From the NCBI RefSeq assembly GCF_902830275.1, contig NZ_CADESW010000008.1, positions 124,001 to 188,000 on the forward strand: 64,000 nt of DNA. Reading direction: 5' to 3'. The position numbers and the translations under genes are program-made. Source of the stretch: Burkholderia stagnalis. GTDB taxonomy: Bacteria > Pseudomonadota > Gammaproteobacteria > Burkholderiales > Burkholderiaceae. Of the stretch, positions 9,975 to 18,302 are shown piece after piece (position 1 is the first letter of the stretch; every line of letters starts with the position of its first letter). The notes beneath the pieces were generated by a model that was not told the origin of the DNA, ran no database searches, and was given only the letters and a program-made list of their open reading frames with translations.

Positions 9975-10802
9975 TCACCGGCCCATGATCGCGGACACCG
10001 CCTGCAACAGGCGCCCGTCGGTGCGCGCGAGATCCTCGAGCACCGAGAAGTGCGTGCAACCCGCCACATGGATCAGTTCGGCCGTCTCGCCCGCCGCGAT
10101 GCACGCGGCCGCATAGTCATCGGAATGACGCACGAGCTCGGGCAGCTCCGCGCCGCCGACCGCGACGACGGTCGGCGCGCCCTTGCCGACATGCCGCAGC
10201 GGGCTGAACGCGTCGATCTCCGCCGCCGACAGCTTCAGCTTGTCGTCGAGCCACGACAGGGAGATCGGCTCCAGATCGACGAGCGCGCTGATCGGCAGCG
10301 CGGCCGTCACGGCCCGATGGGCGCGGTACTGCGCCGTCAGGTGGCCGCCCGCCGAATGGCCGCTCAGCACCAGCGGCCGGCCTGCGGTGCGAACGCCGTC
10401 GGGGCCGTCCGCCAGATGGTCGAGCAGCCGGCCGATCTCGCCGACGATCTGCGTCATCGACGCATCGGGCGCCAGCGTGTACTCGGCCAGCACGACGTCG
10501 AACCCGTGCGCGAGCGGCCCGCTCGCGATGAACGCAAAGTCTTCCTTCGCACAGTTCTGCCAGTAGCCGCCGTGGATGAAGACGAACGTCGGCGCATCCT
10601 GCTTGCCGCATGAGAAGTGGTCGTAGCGCTCGCGCGGACGCTCGCCGTAGCGCAGGTCGCGCCGGCACGACGCGCTGGCGTAAAGCGCGGCGCCGCGCGC
10701 CTGGAAATCCGCGAGTACCGCGGGAAAATCGGCAGCGGCCGCGACGTTGTTGTATGCGGCGTCGAGTGTCGTGCGGTCCATGCCGCGATAGAGCGTAGTC
10801 AT
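9975..10802 (-). CDS. Alpha/beta hydrolase, arylformamidase-like
   Basis: This 275-residue hydrolase has HGGYW (77-81, oxyanion hole) and GHSAGG with nucleophile Ser150. A C-terminal [13 protein letters not shown] carries the catalytic His, and an Asp (HSDDYAAA region) is available for the triad. The HGGYW form is typical of kynurenine formamidase-like esterases of the BD-FAE/Kfa group. The ATG at 10802 was preferred because CAGGA stands seven bases before it; the frame also opens at 10835. It is convergent with azoR (25 bases). The substrate is not certain, since no tryptophan-degradation genes are adjacent. Confidence 0.78.
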   Translation of the reverse strand: MTTLYRGMDRTTLDAAYNNVAAAADFPAVLADFQARGAALYASASCRRDLRYGERPRERYDHFSCGKQDAPTFVFIHGGYWQNCAKEDFAFIASGPLAHGFDVVLAEYTLAPDASMTQIVGEIGRLLDHLADGPDGVRTAGRPLVLSGHSAGGHLTAQYRAHRAVTAALPISALVDLEPISLSWLDDKLKLSAAEIDAFSPLRHVGKGAPTVVAVGGAELPELVRHSDDYAAACIAAGETAELIHVAGCTHFSVLEDLARTDGRLLQAVSAIMGR

Positions 10803-11165
10803 GTTCAAGTCCTGTCGATAGGTGTTCATATCCAACGGCCGGAACGCGAGCCACCGCGAACCGGGTTCGTGTCAGTCTCGCCTGCGCCGGCCGCGCTATC
10901 GGCCGCCGCCCGGTTGATCTCGCCGAACGCGTGGAACGTCGCCGTCCGGGCCGTTCGGCCTCACGAACCGCCCGTCGTCGATGCACACCGTATAATTTCC
11001 GCCCAGTGAGGGTTTCACGGCTCCGACGCGCTCCGTTCAGCGTTCGACAGGCGTCCATGATTCCCGGAGTGCGCGCGCGCGGCTATCGTCGCGACGCCAT
11101 CCGCATCGAAAACGCGCCATTTTTCGACGGTGCATCCGCCCCCGCTTCCACCAGGAGGGACGACC
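10803..11165. other. Divergent intergenic region
   Basis: The 360 bases between the hydrolase and the AraC-type gene hold no convincing gene. A TATAAT hexamer at 10991-10996, in an otherwise GC-rich stretch, is a candidate rightward -10 box, but no good -35 box stands 17 bases before it. Confidence 0.4.
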
Positions 11166-12182
11166 ATGAACGACCTGCTTTCCCGATCCGGCATGCGATC
11201 GCTGCCCTTCCCGCCGCTGCTGTCCGCAAGCGACCTGCCCCGCAGCGCGATGCTGTTCGAGACCGACGACCTGGAGCATGCCCGCCAGGAAGTCAGCCGG
11301 ATCTACCGCCCGTATCGTTTCACGGCCGCACCGCGCCGCGCGATGCCGGCCACCATGTTCAATCTCGGCGGCGACGGCGTCGCGCTCTCATGGTTGGCGT
11401 ACGGCACGGAGATCGCCATCCGCCCCGAGGTCCTCGGCCATTTCGTGCTGGTGCTCACCACGCTCGCCGGGCATTCGGACATCCGCAGCGGCAACGTGGC
11501 GCACGCAGGCGGCCAAGGCTCGACGGTGCTCGTCGCATCGAACGAGCAATCGACATTCCGCTACAGCGAGGACAACGTGCAGATGGGCGTGCGCATCGAC
11601 GCCCGCCGCATCGCCGAACTGTGGCGCCGCCTGTCCGGGCGCGAGCCGCCGCACGCGCTGCCGTCGTGCACGCTGCTCGACGCGCGCAGCCGCGAACGCT
11701 GGCTCGCGTCGGTGCAGACGCTGCGGCTGCTGCTGCATCCCGATACGCCGCCCGCGCTGAGAGCGATGCAGCTGCCGCTCGCGGAAGAATTGCTGATCAT
11801 GAACCTGATCGGCGAACGGCTCGACGACACCGACACGGCCACCGTCGCCCCCGCCTGCGTGAAGCGCGCCGTCGCGTTCATCGACGCGCACGCGGGGCAG
11901 CCGCTGACGCTGTCCGAGATCGCGGCCGCCGCGCGCTGCAGCGTGCGCACGCTGCAGCGCGCGTTCCATCAATGGCGCGACATCGGCACGATGCGCTACC
12001 TGAAGGACGTGCGTCTGCAGCGCGTGAGAACGGCACTGCAGGAAGCGGACGCCAGCGCATCGATCACCGAGATCGCGACGCGCTGGGGCTTCGTCCATCT
12101 CGGCCAGTTCGCGGCCGACTATCGAAAGGCGTTCGGCGAGCGGCCGTCCGACACGCGCGCGAAGCGTCATGCGTCCGCGTGA
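11166..12182 (+). CDS. AraC family transcriptional regulator
   Basis: The 338-residue regulator has an N-terminal AraC-binding-like cupin domain (about 20-200) and a C-terminal double HTH (about 235-330, including the segments PLTLSEIAAAARCSVRTLQR and ITEIATRWGFVHLGQFAADY). The second helix pair contains the usual GF.H..QF..YRK..G pattern. The start is well supported by AGGAGGG eight bases upstream. It is monocistronic, and its last 16 bases overlap the antisense end of a permease remnant. The target genes are unknown; the divergent hydrolase is one candidate. Confidence 0.87.
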   Translation: MNDLLSRSGMRSLPFPPLLSASDLPRSAMLFETDDLEHARQEVSRIYRPYRFTAAPRRAMPATMFNLGGDGVALSWLAYGTEIAIRPEVLGHFVLVLTTLAGHSDIRSGNVAHAGGQGSTVLVASNEQSTFRYSEDNVQMGVRIDARRIAELWRRLSGREPPHALPSCTLLDARSRERWLASVQTLRLLLHPDTPPALRAMQLPLAEELLIMNLIGERLDDTDTATVAPACVKRAVAFIDAHAGQPLTLSEIAAAARCSVRTLQRAFHQWRDIGTMRYLKDVRLQRVRTALQEADASASITEIATRWGFVHLGQFAADYRKAFGERPSDTRAKRHASA

Positions 12183-12393
12183 CGCGCAATATCGGCGCTC
12201 GCGTGCATGCGCCGGCGCGCGCCATTGCGCGACGCCAGCCAGCAATACAGCGGTGACGTCGGCAGCAGCCCGATGATCCACGGCAGATCGGCGCCGCCGA
12301 GATACTTCGGCGCCGGGCCCGCGTACATCGGCGTGTTCGTGAAAGGGAGCTGTACCGCGATGCCGATCGCGCAGGCGATCAGCGCCTGAGGAT
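12167..12393 (-). pseudogene. C-terminal stump of an NCS1-type permease
   Basis: On the minus strand, translation upstream of the stop at 12167 gives AIGIAVQLPFTNTPMYAGP, then LGGADLPWIIGLLPTSPLYC. This matches the last two membrane helices of NCS1 cytosine/allantoin-type permeases. About 75 residues remain of a protein normally near 450-500 residues. Upstream of about 12393 the similarity stops abruptly, and the following DNA has different base use. I read this as a gene cut by an insertion or deletion at the left edge of the island. Confidence 0.65.
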
Positions 12394-12515
12394 CGAAACG
12401 GCAGACTGTCGGCGACCGCTCATAGCGCGACATTTCGGCGCAGTGGCCAAACGGCTCAATTCGAGGTTTTTCCGTAAAATGCGCCGTTATCGGGGCTTCA
12501 GATAACGCGTTCGTC

Positions 12516-13463
12516 ATGCATCGAATTGGACTCTTCGTCTGCCATGGGCACGATGTTCTTGATCTCGGTGGACCACTTTCGGCCTTCAACCAAGTGGCGA
12601 CAGCCGCTGGCCATACCCCCTATGAGCTTCATGTCATTTCGCATGCTGGAGGCCCGGTTCTCGGCAATACAGGCCTTCCGATCGAGACGAAGCCGATCGG
12701 GAGGCGCACGTTCGACACCGTTGTTTTCGTGGGCGGCGATATCGATCCGATGCAGGCATCGGAGAACATTGCCGCCGCCAGGAAACTGAGCGCCAAAGCC
12801 TTGCGGGTGGCAAGCGTGTGTACCGGGGCATTCCTGCTTGCGGAAACCGGCTTGCTGGACGGCCGCAAGGCAACGACGCACTGGCGATACGCGGCTCAAT
12901 TGCAGTCGCGCTTCCCGCTCACCAAGGTCGAGGGCGATAGCATCTACATAGCGGACGGCCGCATTTGGACGTCGGCGGGCATCGCCTCCGGAATCGACCT
13001 GGCGCTCGCCATGATTGAAAGAGACATGGGCCCCGAAATTGCGCGTGCTGTCTCCAGGCTTCTGGTCGTTCCGTATCGTCGACCAGGCGGTCAGTCGCAA
13101 TTCTCCGCGATGTCGCAAATGGAGCCGGAATCGGATCGTATCCGCATCGCGCTGAATTTTGCGAGGGAACATCTGGCCGAAGCGCTACCGGTCGAACGAC
13201 TCGCCGATGCGGCGAGATTAAGTCCGCGACAATTTGGACGAGCATTTCGTCGAGAAACCGGTGAAACGCCCGCGAAGGCGGTTGAGCGTTTGCGAGTCGA
13301 AGCTGCGCGGCTGCGCCTGCAGGACGGCAGCGAACCCATCGAACAGATTGCGCTGGCCGTGGGATTCACGGATCCGGAGCGGATGCGGCGGGCGTTCGTC
13401 AAATTGCACGGACACCCGCCGCAATCGATCCGGCGCCAGAGCAGATTGAACGGCAAGCGCTGA
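12516..13463 (+). CDS. GlxA family transcriptional regulator
   Basis: This 315-residue protein joins an N-terminal DJ-1/PfpI amidase-like domain (1-180) to a C-terminal AraC-type HTH (about 205-310). The nucleophile elbow is present as SVCTGAF with Cys102. The HTH shows LADAARLSPRQFGRAFRRE and IALAVGFTDPERMRRAFVK. The base composition is less GC-rich than in flanking genes. It stands at the head of a leftward group of a SnoaL-like protein, a secreted DJ-1 protein and an SDR, to which it is convergent. It is a plausible regulator of that group, but this is inferred only from position. Confidence 0.87.
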   Translation: MHRIGLFVCHGHDVLDLGGPLSAFNQVATAAGHTPYELHVISHAGGPVLGNTGLPIETKPIGRRTFDTVVFVGGDIDPMQASENIAAARKLSAKALRVASVCTGAFLLAETGLLDGRKATTHWRYAAQLQSRFPLTKVEGDSIYIADGRIWTSAGIASGIDLALAMIERDMGPEIARAVSRLLVVPYRRPGGQSQFSAMSQMEPESDRIRIALNFAREHLAEALPVERLADAARLSPRQFGRAFRRETGETPAKAVERLRVEAARLRLQDGSEPIEQIALAVGFTDPERMRRAFVKLHGHPPQSIRRQSRLNGKR

Positions 13464-13557
13464 ATCGACAGACGGCCCATCAGGCCACCCTGGGTCGGCG
13501 CCTGCCTAGCAGCTTACCGGCGCTTTCGTTACGTGATTATCGACGTCTGATCGGGCC

Positions 13558-14040
13558 TCAACGGCCGTCAGATTTTGGTGACGCGTAATCATTCCACATG
13601 TCTCGATGCAGCTTCCAGGCACCGCCCTGCTTCAGGAAGACAAGGATCTGCTTGCCGCGGTATTTGAGCTTTCCATCGTGGTCACGGATTTCCGCATCCG
13701 AAACCTCCGTCACGGTGTGATCATCACCGTAGAACTCGTAATTGCTGAACGACACGGTATTGGGCGCTGCTCCGGCATATCCGTTGGTGAAGTACGCGGC
13801 GATCGCGCCGCGCCCCGTCACTTTGTCACCGCCGGGCGGCAAGAGTGTGCCGTCGTTGGTATAGAGGCGGCCTATCGCCTCGTAGTCCCCTCGCCCAAAG
13901 GCATCTGCCCATCGCGCGTTCTCGGCTTTGATGGCCGCGCCGAACCGGTGCTCCAAACCTCCGGCCGTTGCCGGCGCCGCAACGGCGAAAAGGGAAACGC
14001 AGACTGCAAGCGCAGCCGTACGAAAACGGATCTGTTGCAT
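13558..14040 (-). CDS. Secreted SnoaL-like / DUF4440 family protein
   Basis: The 160-residue protein starts with a Sec signal peptide (QQIRFRTAALAVCVSLFAVA, cleavage near ATAGG). A nuclear-transport-factor-2 fold of the SnoaL/DUF4440 type follows: ENARWADAFGRGDYEAIGRLY, then GGDKVTGRGAIAAYF, then KQGGAWKLHRDMWN. These small cone-shaped domains bind small molecules or act as isomerases or hydrolases, and no activity can be assigned here. I chose the ATG at 14040 for its signal peptide and GGAAG site. It belongs to the leftward group with the DJ-1 protein 126 bases upstream. Confidence 0.78.
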   Translation of the reverse strand: MQQIRFRTAALAVCVSLFAVAAPATAGGLEHRFGAAIKAENARWADAFGRGDYEAIGRLYTNDGTLLPPGGDKVTGRGAIAAYFTNGYAGAAPNTVSFSNYEFYGDDHTVTEVSDAEIRDHDGKLKYRGKQILVFLKQGGAWKLHRDMWNDYASPKSDGR

Positions 14041-14166
14041 CGTATGACTTCCGATCGTGACTTGAATTGAAGAGGGCTGCACGGTTGTGCAGGTGGGACA
14101 TGCAACGTCAGGCGGGGCCCTGGTCATGGCCTGCGCGTGGCCTCGCCGACATTGCCTGCAAGCTTT

Positions 14167-15021
14167 TCAGCGAACGCCCGGGATTCGTGCGAGACCTCTG
14201 GATGCGCCGGGCAATTCTTTGTCGACCATCGCGATGACCTCTGCTCGCGCATCTCTGGGATGACCGGAATGGAACGGCGGAGCGGGATCGTATTCGATCG
14301 CGAGTTGTGTGAATTCCGCGGCCTGTTGGCCGCGCAGCTTCGCCGCGACGCGAAGTGCGAAGTCGATGCCCGCTGTCACGCCACCGCCGCTCATGAACCG
14401 GCCGTGGTCGTCTTCCACGAAGCGATCCGGAACGGCGATGGCGCCATATTCGGACAGCTTGTTGACGAACGCCCAATGACAGGCGCTTCGCTTGCCTTTG
14501 AGAATGCCCGTTGCGGCGAGCACGAGCGATCCGTTGCAAACCGACGTCACATGTTTGGCGCTTTCAGCCAGACGCCGGATCTGAGCCTGATACGCCGGGC
14601 GCATCGGCACCGACAGATCGGAGCCGCCGGGAACCAGGATCAGGTCGGTTTTCTCAATATCGGCCAACCGTTCGGTCTTGCCATAGACGACCCCGAATTC
14701 GAGCGTCACGTTGCCCCCGTCGAGGCTCGCGTAGCGAACGTTCGTATTCGGTAGCCGGTGAAAAATCTCGCTGGGGCCAGCGAAATCAAGCAGCGTGCCG
14801 CCATCGTAATTCACGATCAGGATATCGAGGGGATCGCTCGGAGCCAGTTCCGCCTTGCCGTCTGCCTGCGCAAAAACGGGGGCGGCGCGGCCAGGCAAGG
14901 CTCCGCCCCCCATGACGGCGCCGAGCGTGGCGACGCTTCCAAACTTGAGAACATCGCGGCGGGAACGGCCTGCTTTGGTGAGTTTCTCGCCAGTGGCGTT
15001 GTTTTGGCTATGGTCGGTCAA
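14167..15021 (-). CDS. Tat-exported DJ-1/PfpI family protein
   Basis: This 284-residue protein carries a twin-arginine signal (SRRDVLKFG, residues 20-28, then a hydrophobic stretch) and a DJ-1/PfpI domain (about 65-260). The nucleophile elbow is SVCNGS with Cys162, and the supporting acid is in AGPSEIF (Glu85). Stand-alone PfpI domains of this type resemble the sensor half of GlxA regulators and isonitrile-hydratase-like enzymes. The best start is a TTG at 15021, because AAGGAGAG stands eight bases before it; a GTG at 15039 lacks such a site. Export of a DJ-1 protein is unusual. Its neighbours are the SnoaL-like protein downstream and the SDR upstream. Confidence 0.8.
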   Translation of the reverse strand: MTDHSQNNATGEKLTKAGRSRRDVLKFGSVATLGAVMGGGALPGRAAPVFAQADGKAELAPSDPLDILIVNYDGGTLLDFAGPSEIFHRLPNTNVRYASLDGGNVTLEFGVVYGKTERLADIEKTDLILVPGGSDLSVPMRPAYQAQIRRLAESAKHVTSVCNGSLVLAATGILKGKRSACHWAFVNKLSEYGAIAVPDRFVEDDHGRFMSGGGVTAGIDFALRVAAKLRGQQAAEFTQLAIEYDPAPPFHSGHPRDARAEVIAMVDKELPGASRGLARIPGVR

Positions 15022-15151
15022 GTTAATCTCTCCTTGCACTTGGGCCCCTCTGCAAGCGCAACCAGATTGGCCAGATGGAAAACACCACGCCGAACAGCGT
15101 GGCGGACATGAGATCGAGATGTGGATGAGCCGGAATGACGTGCAGGGCTCT

Positions 15152-15172
15152 GGAATCGGGAATCGGGAATCG
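15152..15172. repeat. Three tandem GGAATCG heptamers
   Basis: Three perfect copies of GGAATCG lie directly after the SDR stop (leftward). This is a short tandem repeat with no assigned role. Confidence 0.6.
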
Positions 15173-15177
15173 CAGGC

Positions 15178-15924
15178 TTAAAGCTGCGAGGCGCCGCCAT
15201 CGACGATCAGTTCGGTGCCGACGACGTAGGAGGATTCGTCGCTGGCGAGATAGAGTGCCGCGTAGGCAACGTCCTCGGCCTTGCCCATGTAGCCCACCGG
15301 AATGGCTTCGGCGAACTCGGCCTTACGGTCGCGAACCCATTCGTCGGGCATGCCCCACTTGGTGATCAGGGGCGTGTTCATCGCACCGGGCGCGATCGCG
15401 TTGAAGCGGATTTTCCGGTCGAGAAACTCGTAGGACCAGCTACGGGCCAGCGAACGCACGGCGGCCTTCGCGGCCGCAGTCAACGAGATGCCATGCTTGC
15501 CGGTCTGCGCGACGAACGATGTATTGAGAATGACCGAGGCGCCCTCCCGCAAGTCCGGCAGCACCGCCTGAAGCGTGAACACCACGCCCTTGACGTTGAC
15601 GTCCATGATCTCGTTATAGAGTTCGTCGTCGATGTCGTCGACTGCGGACGGGAAAGCCCAGCCGGCGTTGGCGAACAAGACATCCAGGCCGCCGAACTTC
15701 TCCTTGACCTGCGCGGCGATCGCTCGCATGTCTTCGATCGAACGTACGTCACCCTTGAGAACGAGCGCATTCTCGCCAAGCTCGGCCTTCACGCGCTCGA
15801 ACACGGCGTCATCGCGGCCGGTGACCGCCACTCGGGCGCCTTCTGCAATGAACAGCCTGGCGGTGGCAAGGCCGATGCCGCTGGTACCGCCCGTGATCAA
15901 AACTGACTTGTTCTTGAGCCTCAT
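15178..15924 (-). CDS. SDR family oxidoreductase lacking the catalytic Tyr
   Basis: This 248-residue short-chain dehydrogenase has the cofactor motif TGGTSGIG (11-18), NAG (86-88) and Ser136 in NTS. The normal YxxxK is TxxxK here: Thr149 and Lys153 in SLTAAAKAAVR. The DNA there is unambiguous. The C-terminus (VVGTELIVDGGASQL) is canonical. The start at 15924 has AAGGAATGGAAG before it; the frame runs further upstream but without family similarity. Without the Tyr it may be inactive or use another proton donor. It is the first gene of the leftward group with the DJ-1 and SnoaL-like genes. Confidence 0.85.
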   Translation of the reverse strand: MRLKNKSVLITGGTSGIGLATARLFIAEGARVAVTGRDDAVFERVKAELGENALVLKGDVRSIEDMRAIAAQVKEKFGGLDVLFANAGWAFPSAVDDIDDELYNEIMDVNVKGVVFTLQAVLPDLREGASVILNTSFVAQTGKHGISLTAAAKAAVRSLARSWSYEFLDRKIRFNAIAPGAMNTPLITKWGMPDEWVRDRKAEFAEAIPVGYMGKAEDVAYAALYLASDESSYVVGTELIVDGGASQL

Positions 15925-16085
15925 CTTCCATTCCTTTCCAGGTCGTGATTGATCAGGCCGAACGTTCGGAACGCAATCGCGTTTGTGAACTGTTCCCTGC
16001 TTGATCTTCCACGCGAAGTATGGAACTCGAAGCGAATGGCTCAAAGGTCGTATATCCCTCGAAAAACGCCAACCAACCCGAACGA

Positions 16086-16420
16086 GTGACTAAGAGCCGA
16101 GCCGCCAACACAAGTCATCCACGAAGCGTGAGCAGATGACAGCAGCAGCCAGGAAGAGAAGCGCGACGTGAATATCGAGGCGGTGCTCGAAGCGAATCCG
16201 AAGTTTCGCCGAAACCTGCAAACCAGGCATGCGTGCGCTCGACGACCCAGCGATGTCGTCCGAGCCGCTCGCGGCTTTCCACGCCGCGACGGGCGATACG
16301 AGCCTTGATGCCGCGCTGCTTCAGATAACGCCGGCGGCGAGCGAAGTCATAGCCCTTTTGTCCGCATGCAGCTTGCCCGGACGTTTACGGGGCCGGTCCA
16401 TCTCCCTTGGCTTTGGTCTT
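16086..16420 (-). pseudogene. Frameshifted IS5-type transposase remnant
   Basis: On the minus strand, pieces in different frames read RPRKRPGKLHADK, then a YDFARRRRYLKQRGIKARIA-type segment, then RHRWVVERTHAWFAGF, then LRIRFEHRLDIHVALLFLAA. This is the C-terminal half of an IS5-family DDE transposase, with the Glu-containing VVERT motif. At least two indels break the frame, near 16355 (GACAAAAGGG) and near 16205 (GGCGAAAC). No intact N-terminal half or clear terminal repeats are seen. A 26-bp piece of the same end recurs inverted at 18146-18171. Confidence 0.75.
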
Positions 16421-16537
16421 TCAGCCGATGGACGGCACAGTGGGAGTGGGTTTCGAGATTGCAGCGCGGGCTCGACATCGACGTAAGGCAGAGCGACAGA
16501 TTGGTCCGCCTCGAAGGAACATCACCGCAAGCAGCGG

Positions 16538-16885
16538 TCATCGAGTGTGTCCTATGCGCTGGATCTCGCGCGACTCGATGGCGAGGTCGTCAAAAAGCTC
16601 GAATAGAACGGACGCGATCTTCTGCTCATCCCGTCGGTAATAGGTCCACTTTCCCACCTTGCGTCCTTCGATGAAGCCGATGTCCTGCAGGGATTTCAGG
16701 CACAGCGAGGTTGCCGGCTGCGAAAGGCCGGCCTTGTCCTGGATTAGGCTTGCGCATACGCCATACACGCTGAAATCGTACAGTTGACTGTAACCTGAGA
16801 ATGCAGCATGGGGATCCTTCAGCCACGCGAGAACTGCGCGCCGCGTAGGATTGGACAAAATCTTCAATGCCTCGCTCAGCGGCAT
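16538..16885 (-). CDS. ArsR-type winged-helix regulator
   Basis: The 115-residue protein has an ArsR fold: ALKILSNPTRRAVLAWLKDP, a recognition region (LSQPATSLCLKSLQDIGFIE) and the wing (EGRKVGKWTYYRRDEQ). No typical metal-binding CxC pair is seen, so it probably senses an organic ligand or redox state, perhaps through Cys residues near CASLIQD and SLCLKS. The start at 16885 has AAGG seven bases upstream; 16915 is an alternative. It lies 54 bases downstream of the OYE gene in the same direction, so it is probably an autoregulating partner acting at the palindrome 18099-18124. Confidence 0.82.
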   Translation of the reverse strand: MPLSEALKILSNPTRRAVLAWLKDPHAAFSGYSQLYDFSVYGVCASLIQDKAGLSQPATSLCLKSLQDIGFIEGRKVGKWTYYRRDEQKIASVLFELFDDLAIESREIQRIGHTR

Positions 16886-16939
16886 GCAAATACCTTGGAT
16901 CGAAAAGGCGGGCATTGCCCGCCTTGCGCAGTTGGCCTG

Positions 16940-18061
16940 TCAGCCGAAGCTACGCGGATAATCGGTGTATCCCCGCTCGCCGCCGCCATAGAGTGTTGAC
17001 TGGTCGACAGGGTTGAGGGGAAGCCCATGTCTCAAGCGATGAGGCAGGTCCGGGTTGGCAATGAACGTTCTACCGAAACCGAATAGATCGCCATAGCCGT
17101 TTTCCAGCACCGAGAGCGCTTTTTCTCTCGTATACCGGCCAGCGTACATTATGACGCCCGAAAAAGCCCTGCGCAGAGCGCGCCTGAACGAATCCGGCAA
17201 ATCAGGGCTGTTGTCCCAATCCGCTTCCGCAATCGACAGGTACGCCACGCCCAAGTCGTTCAGCATTATCGCAGCTTTGATGTACGTTTCTTGTGGATCG
17301 CCTTCCACAAGCCCCAAGTAGACGCGTTCCTCGTCGGTTGTCTCGAAAAGTGGCGCGAAGCGCACCCCGACTCGCTCCTTGCCGAATACGCCGACAACGG
17401 CTTGCGTGACTTCTCGGAGGAACCGGAGCCGATTGTCCAGTGACCCGCCGAACTCGTCAGTACGATGATTCGCATGCTCGGAAATGAACTGGTTCAGCAG
17501 GTATCCATTCGCAGAGTGAAGTTCTACGCCGTCAAAGCCGGCGAGCTTGGCGTTGACGGCGGCACGCCGATACATTTCCACCAGCTCCCAAACCTCGTCC
17601 GTCGTCAGTTCGCGCGGTGCGCTGGGCGCCGCGAGAGCGCCTTCATTGGGTCCGGTTTCGATGAACACTCTAACCGCGGTGGCTTGTATTGCGGACGGCG
17701 CAACGGGGGCTGCGTGTCCAGGTTGCAGGCTCACATGGGAGACACGGCCTACATGCCATAGCTGGCAGAAAATGATCCCGTGCTCCTCATGGACTGCATC
17801 CGTGACCCTGCGCCACCCTGCAATTTGTTCAGCGCTATAGATCCCCGGCGTCCATGCGTAGCCTTGGCCCCGCGGTTCGATCTGCGTGCCTTCCGTCACC
17901 ATGAAGCCGGCGGCTGCACGCTGCCTGTAATAGGTGACCATCAAGTCGTTCGGCACATCGCCTGGTTGCGAACTTCTGGAGCGAGTCAGTGCCGGTAAGG
18001 CGATACGGTTCTTTAGCGACAAGTCACCGAGAACAAGGGGTGTGAACAGCTTGGCGGGCAT
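16940..18061 (-). CDS. Old yellow enzyme family alkene reductase (NemA-like)
   Basis: This 373-residue flavoenzyme is of the NemA/OYE class. It begins KLFTPLVLGDLSLKNRIALP and has LTRSRS, the active-site ELHSANGYLLNQF (His/Asn pair and Tyr), and the FMN-binding GRTFIANPDLPHRLRHGLPL near the end. Such enzymes reduce activated C=C bonds of electrophiles, and some reduce nitro or nitrate-ester compounds, using NADPH. I chose the ATG at 18061 by family N-terminus; the frame extends to 18130. It is the first gene of a two-gene operon with the ArsR regulator, a known arrangement for electrophile-induced nem operons. Confidence 0.9.
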   Translation of the reverse strand: MPAKLFTPLVLGDLSLKNRIALPALTRSRSSQPGDVPNDLMVTYYRQRAAAGFMVTEGTQIEPRGQGYAWTPGIYSAEQIAGWRRVTDAVHEEHGIIFCQLWHVGRVSHVSLQPGHAAPVAPSAIQATAVRVFIETGPNEGALAAPSAPRELTTDEVWELVEMYRRAAVNAKLAGFDGVELHSANGYLLNQFISEHANHRTDEFGGSLDNRLRFLREVTQAVVGVFGKERVGVRFAPLFETTDEERVYLGLVEGDPQETYIKAAIMLNDLGVAYLSIAEADWDNSPDLPDSFRRALRRAFSGVIMYAGRYTREKALSVLENGYGDLFGFGRTFIANPDLPHRLRHGLPLNPVDQSTLYGGGERGYTDYPRSFG

Positions 18062-18098
18062 AAAGGGAATCCGGAAAGTAACAACGGATTGATACATT

Positions 18099-18124
18099 AA
18101 CACATTTAAATGTGCAAATGTGTT
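18099..18124 (-). promoter_or_regulatory. Palindromic operator before the OYE gene
   Basis: CACATTTAAATGTG (18101-18114) is a perfect 14-bp palindrome. AACACATTT (18099-18107) is matched again by AAATGTGTT (18116-18124). These overlapping dyads lie 40-60 bases before the chosen OYE start. They have the size and AT-rich symmetry of ArsR-family sites, so the downstream ArsR gene is the likely binder. Confidence 0.6.
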
Positions 18125-18145
18125 CGGCAATGATGCCCGCGCTTG

Positions 18146-18171
18146 GTCGTCTGCTCACGCTTCGTGGATGA
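18146..18171 (+). repeat. Inverted second fragment of the IS5-type element
   Basis: The 26 bases here match, inverted and with one mismatch, the transposase 3' region at 16115-16140. The inner 22 bases are identical. Flanks differ, so this is a very small remnant marking the right edge of the island. Confidence 0.6.
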
Positions 18172-18238
18172 GTGGCCGCATCGCACAAGCGGGGCGGACA
18201 GCGACATCCACGGAGTTCTTCGAACAAGCAAAAAAAAA

Positions 18239-18258
18239 GCGCGAACCTAGGTTCGCGC
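18239..18258 (-). terminator. Rho-independent terminator of the porin gene
   Basis: GCGCGAACCTAGGTTCGCGC is a perfect 20-bp palindrome. Read leftward, it is followed at once by a run of nine T, 45 bases after the porin stop. Confidence 0.88.
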
Positions 18259-18302
18259 CAAAGAGAGACCTCGCTGAAGATGGAGTGCCGCGTCCCGCCC
18301 CC

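Noticed and set aside
10991..10996. TATAAT as a firm promoter
   Set aside because: No acceptable -35 hexamer at normal spacing, so it is mentioned only as a candidate.
15152..15172. Heptamer repeats as a regulatory switch for the SDR
   Set aside because: They follow the stop codon and are only three units long; no effect on expression is suggested.
16421..16537. N-terminal part of the IS5-type transposase
   Set aside because: Translated fragments here did not give a convincing transposase match, so the remnant was not extended.
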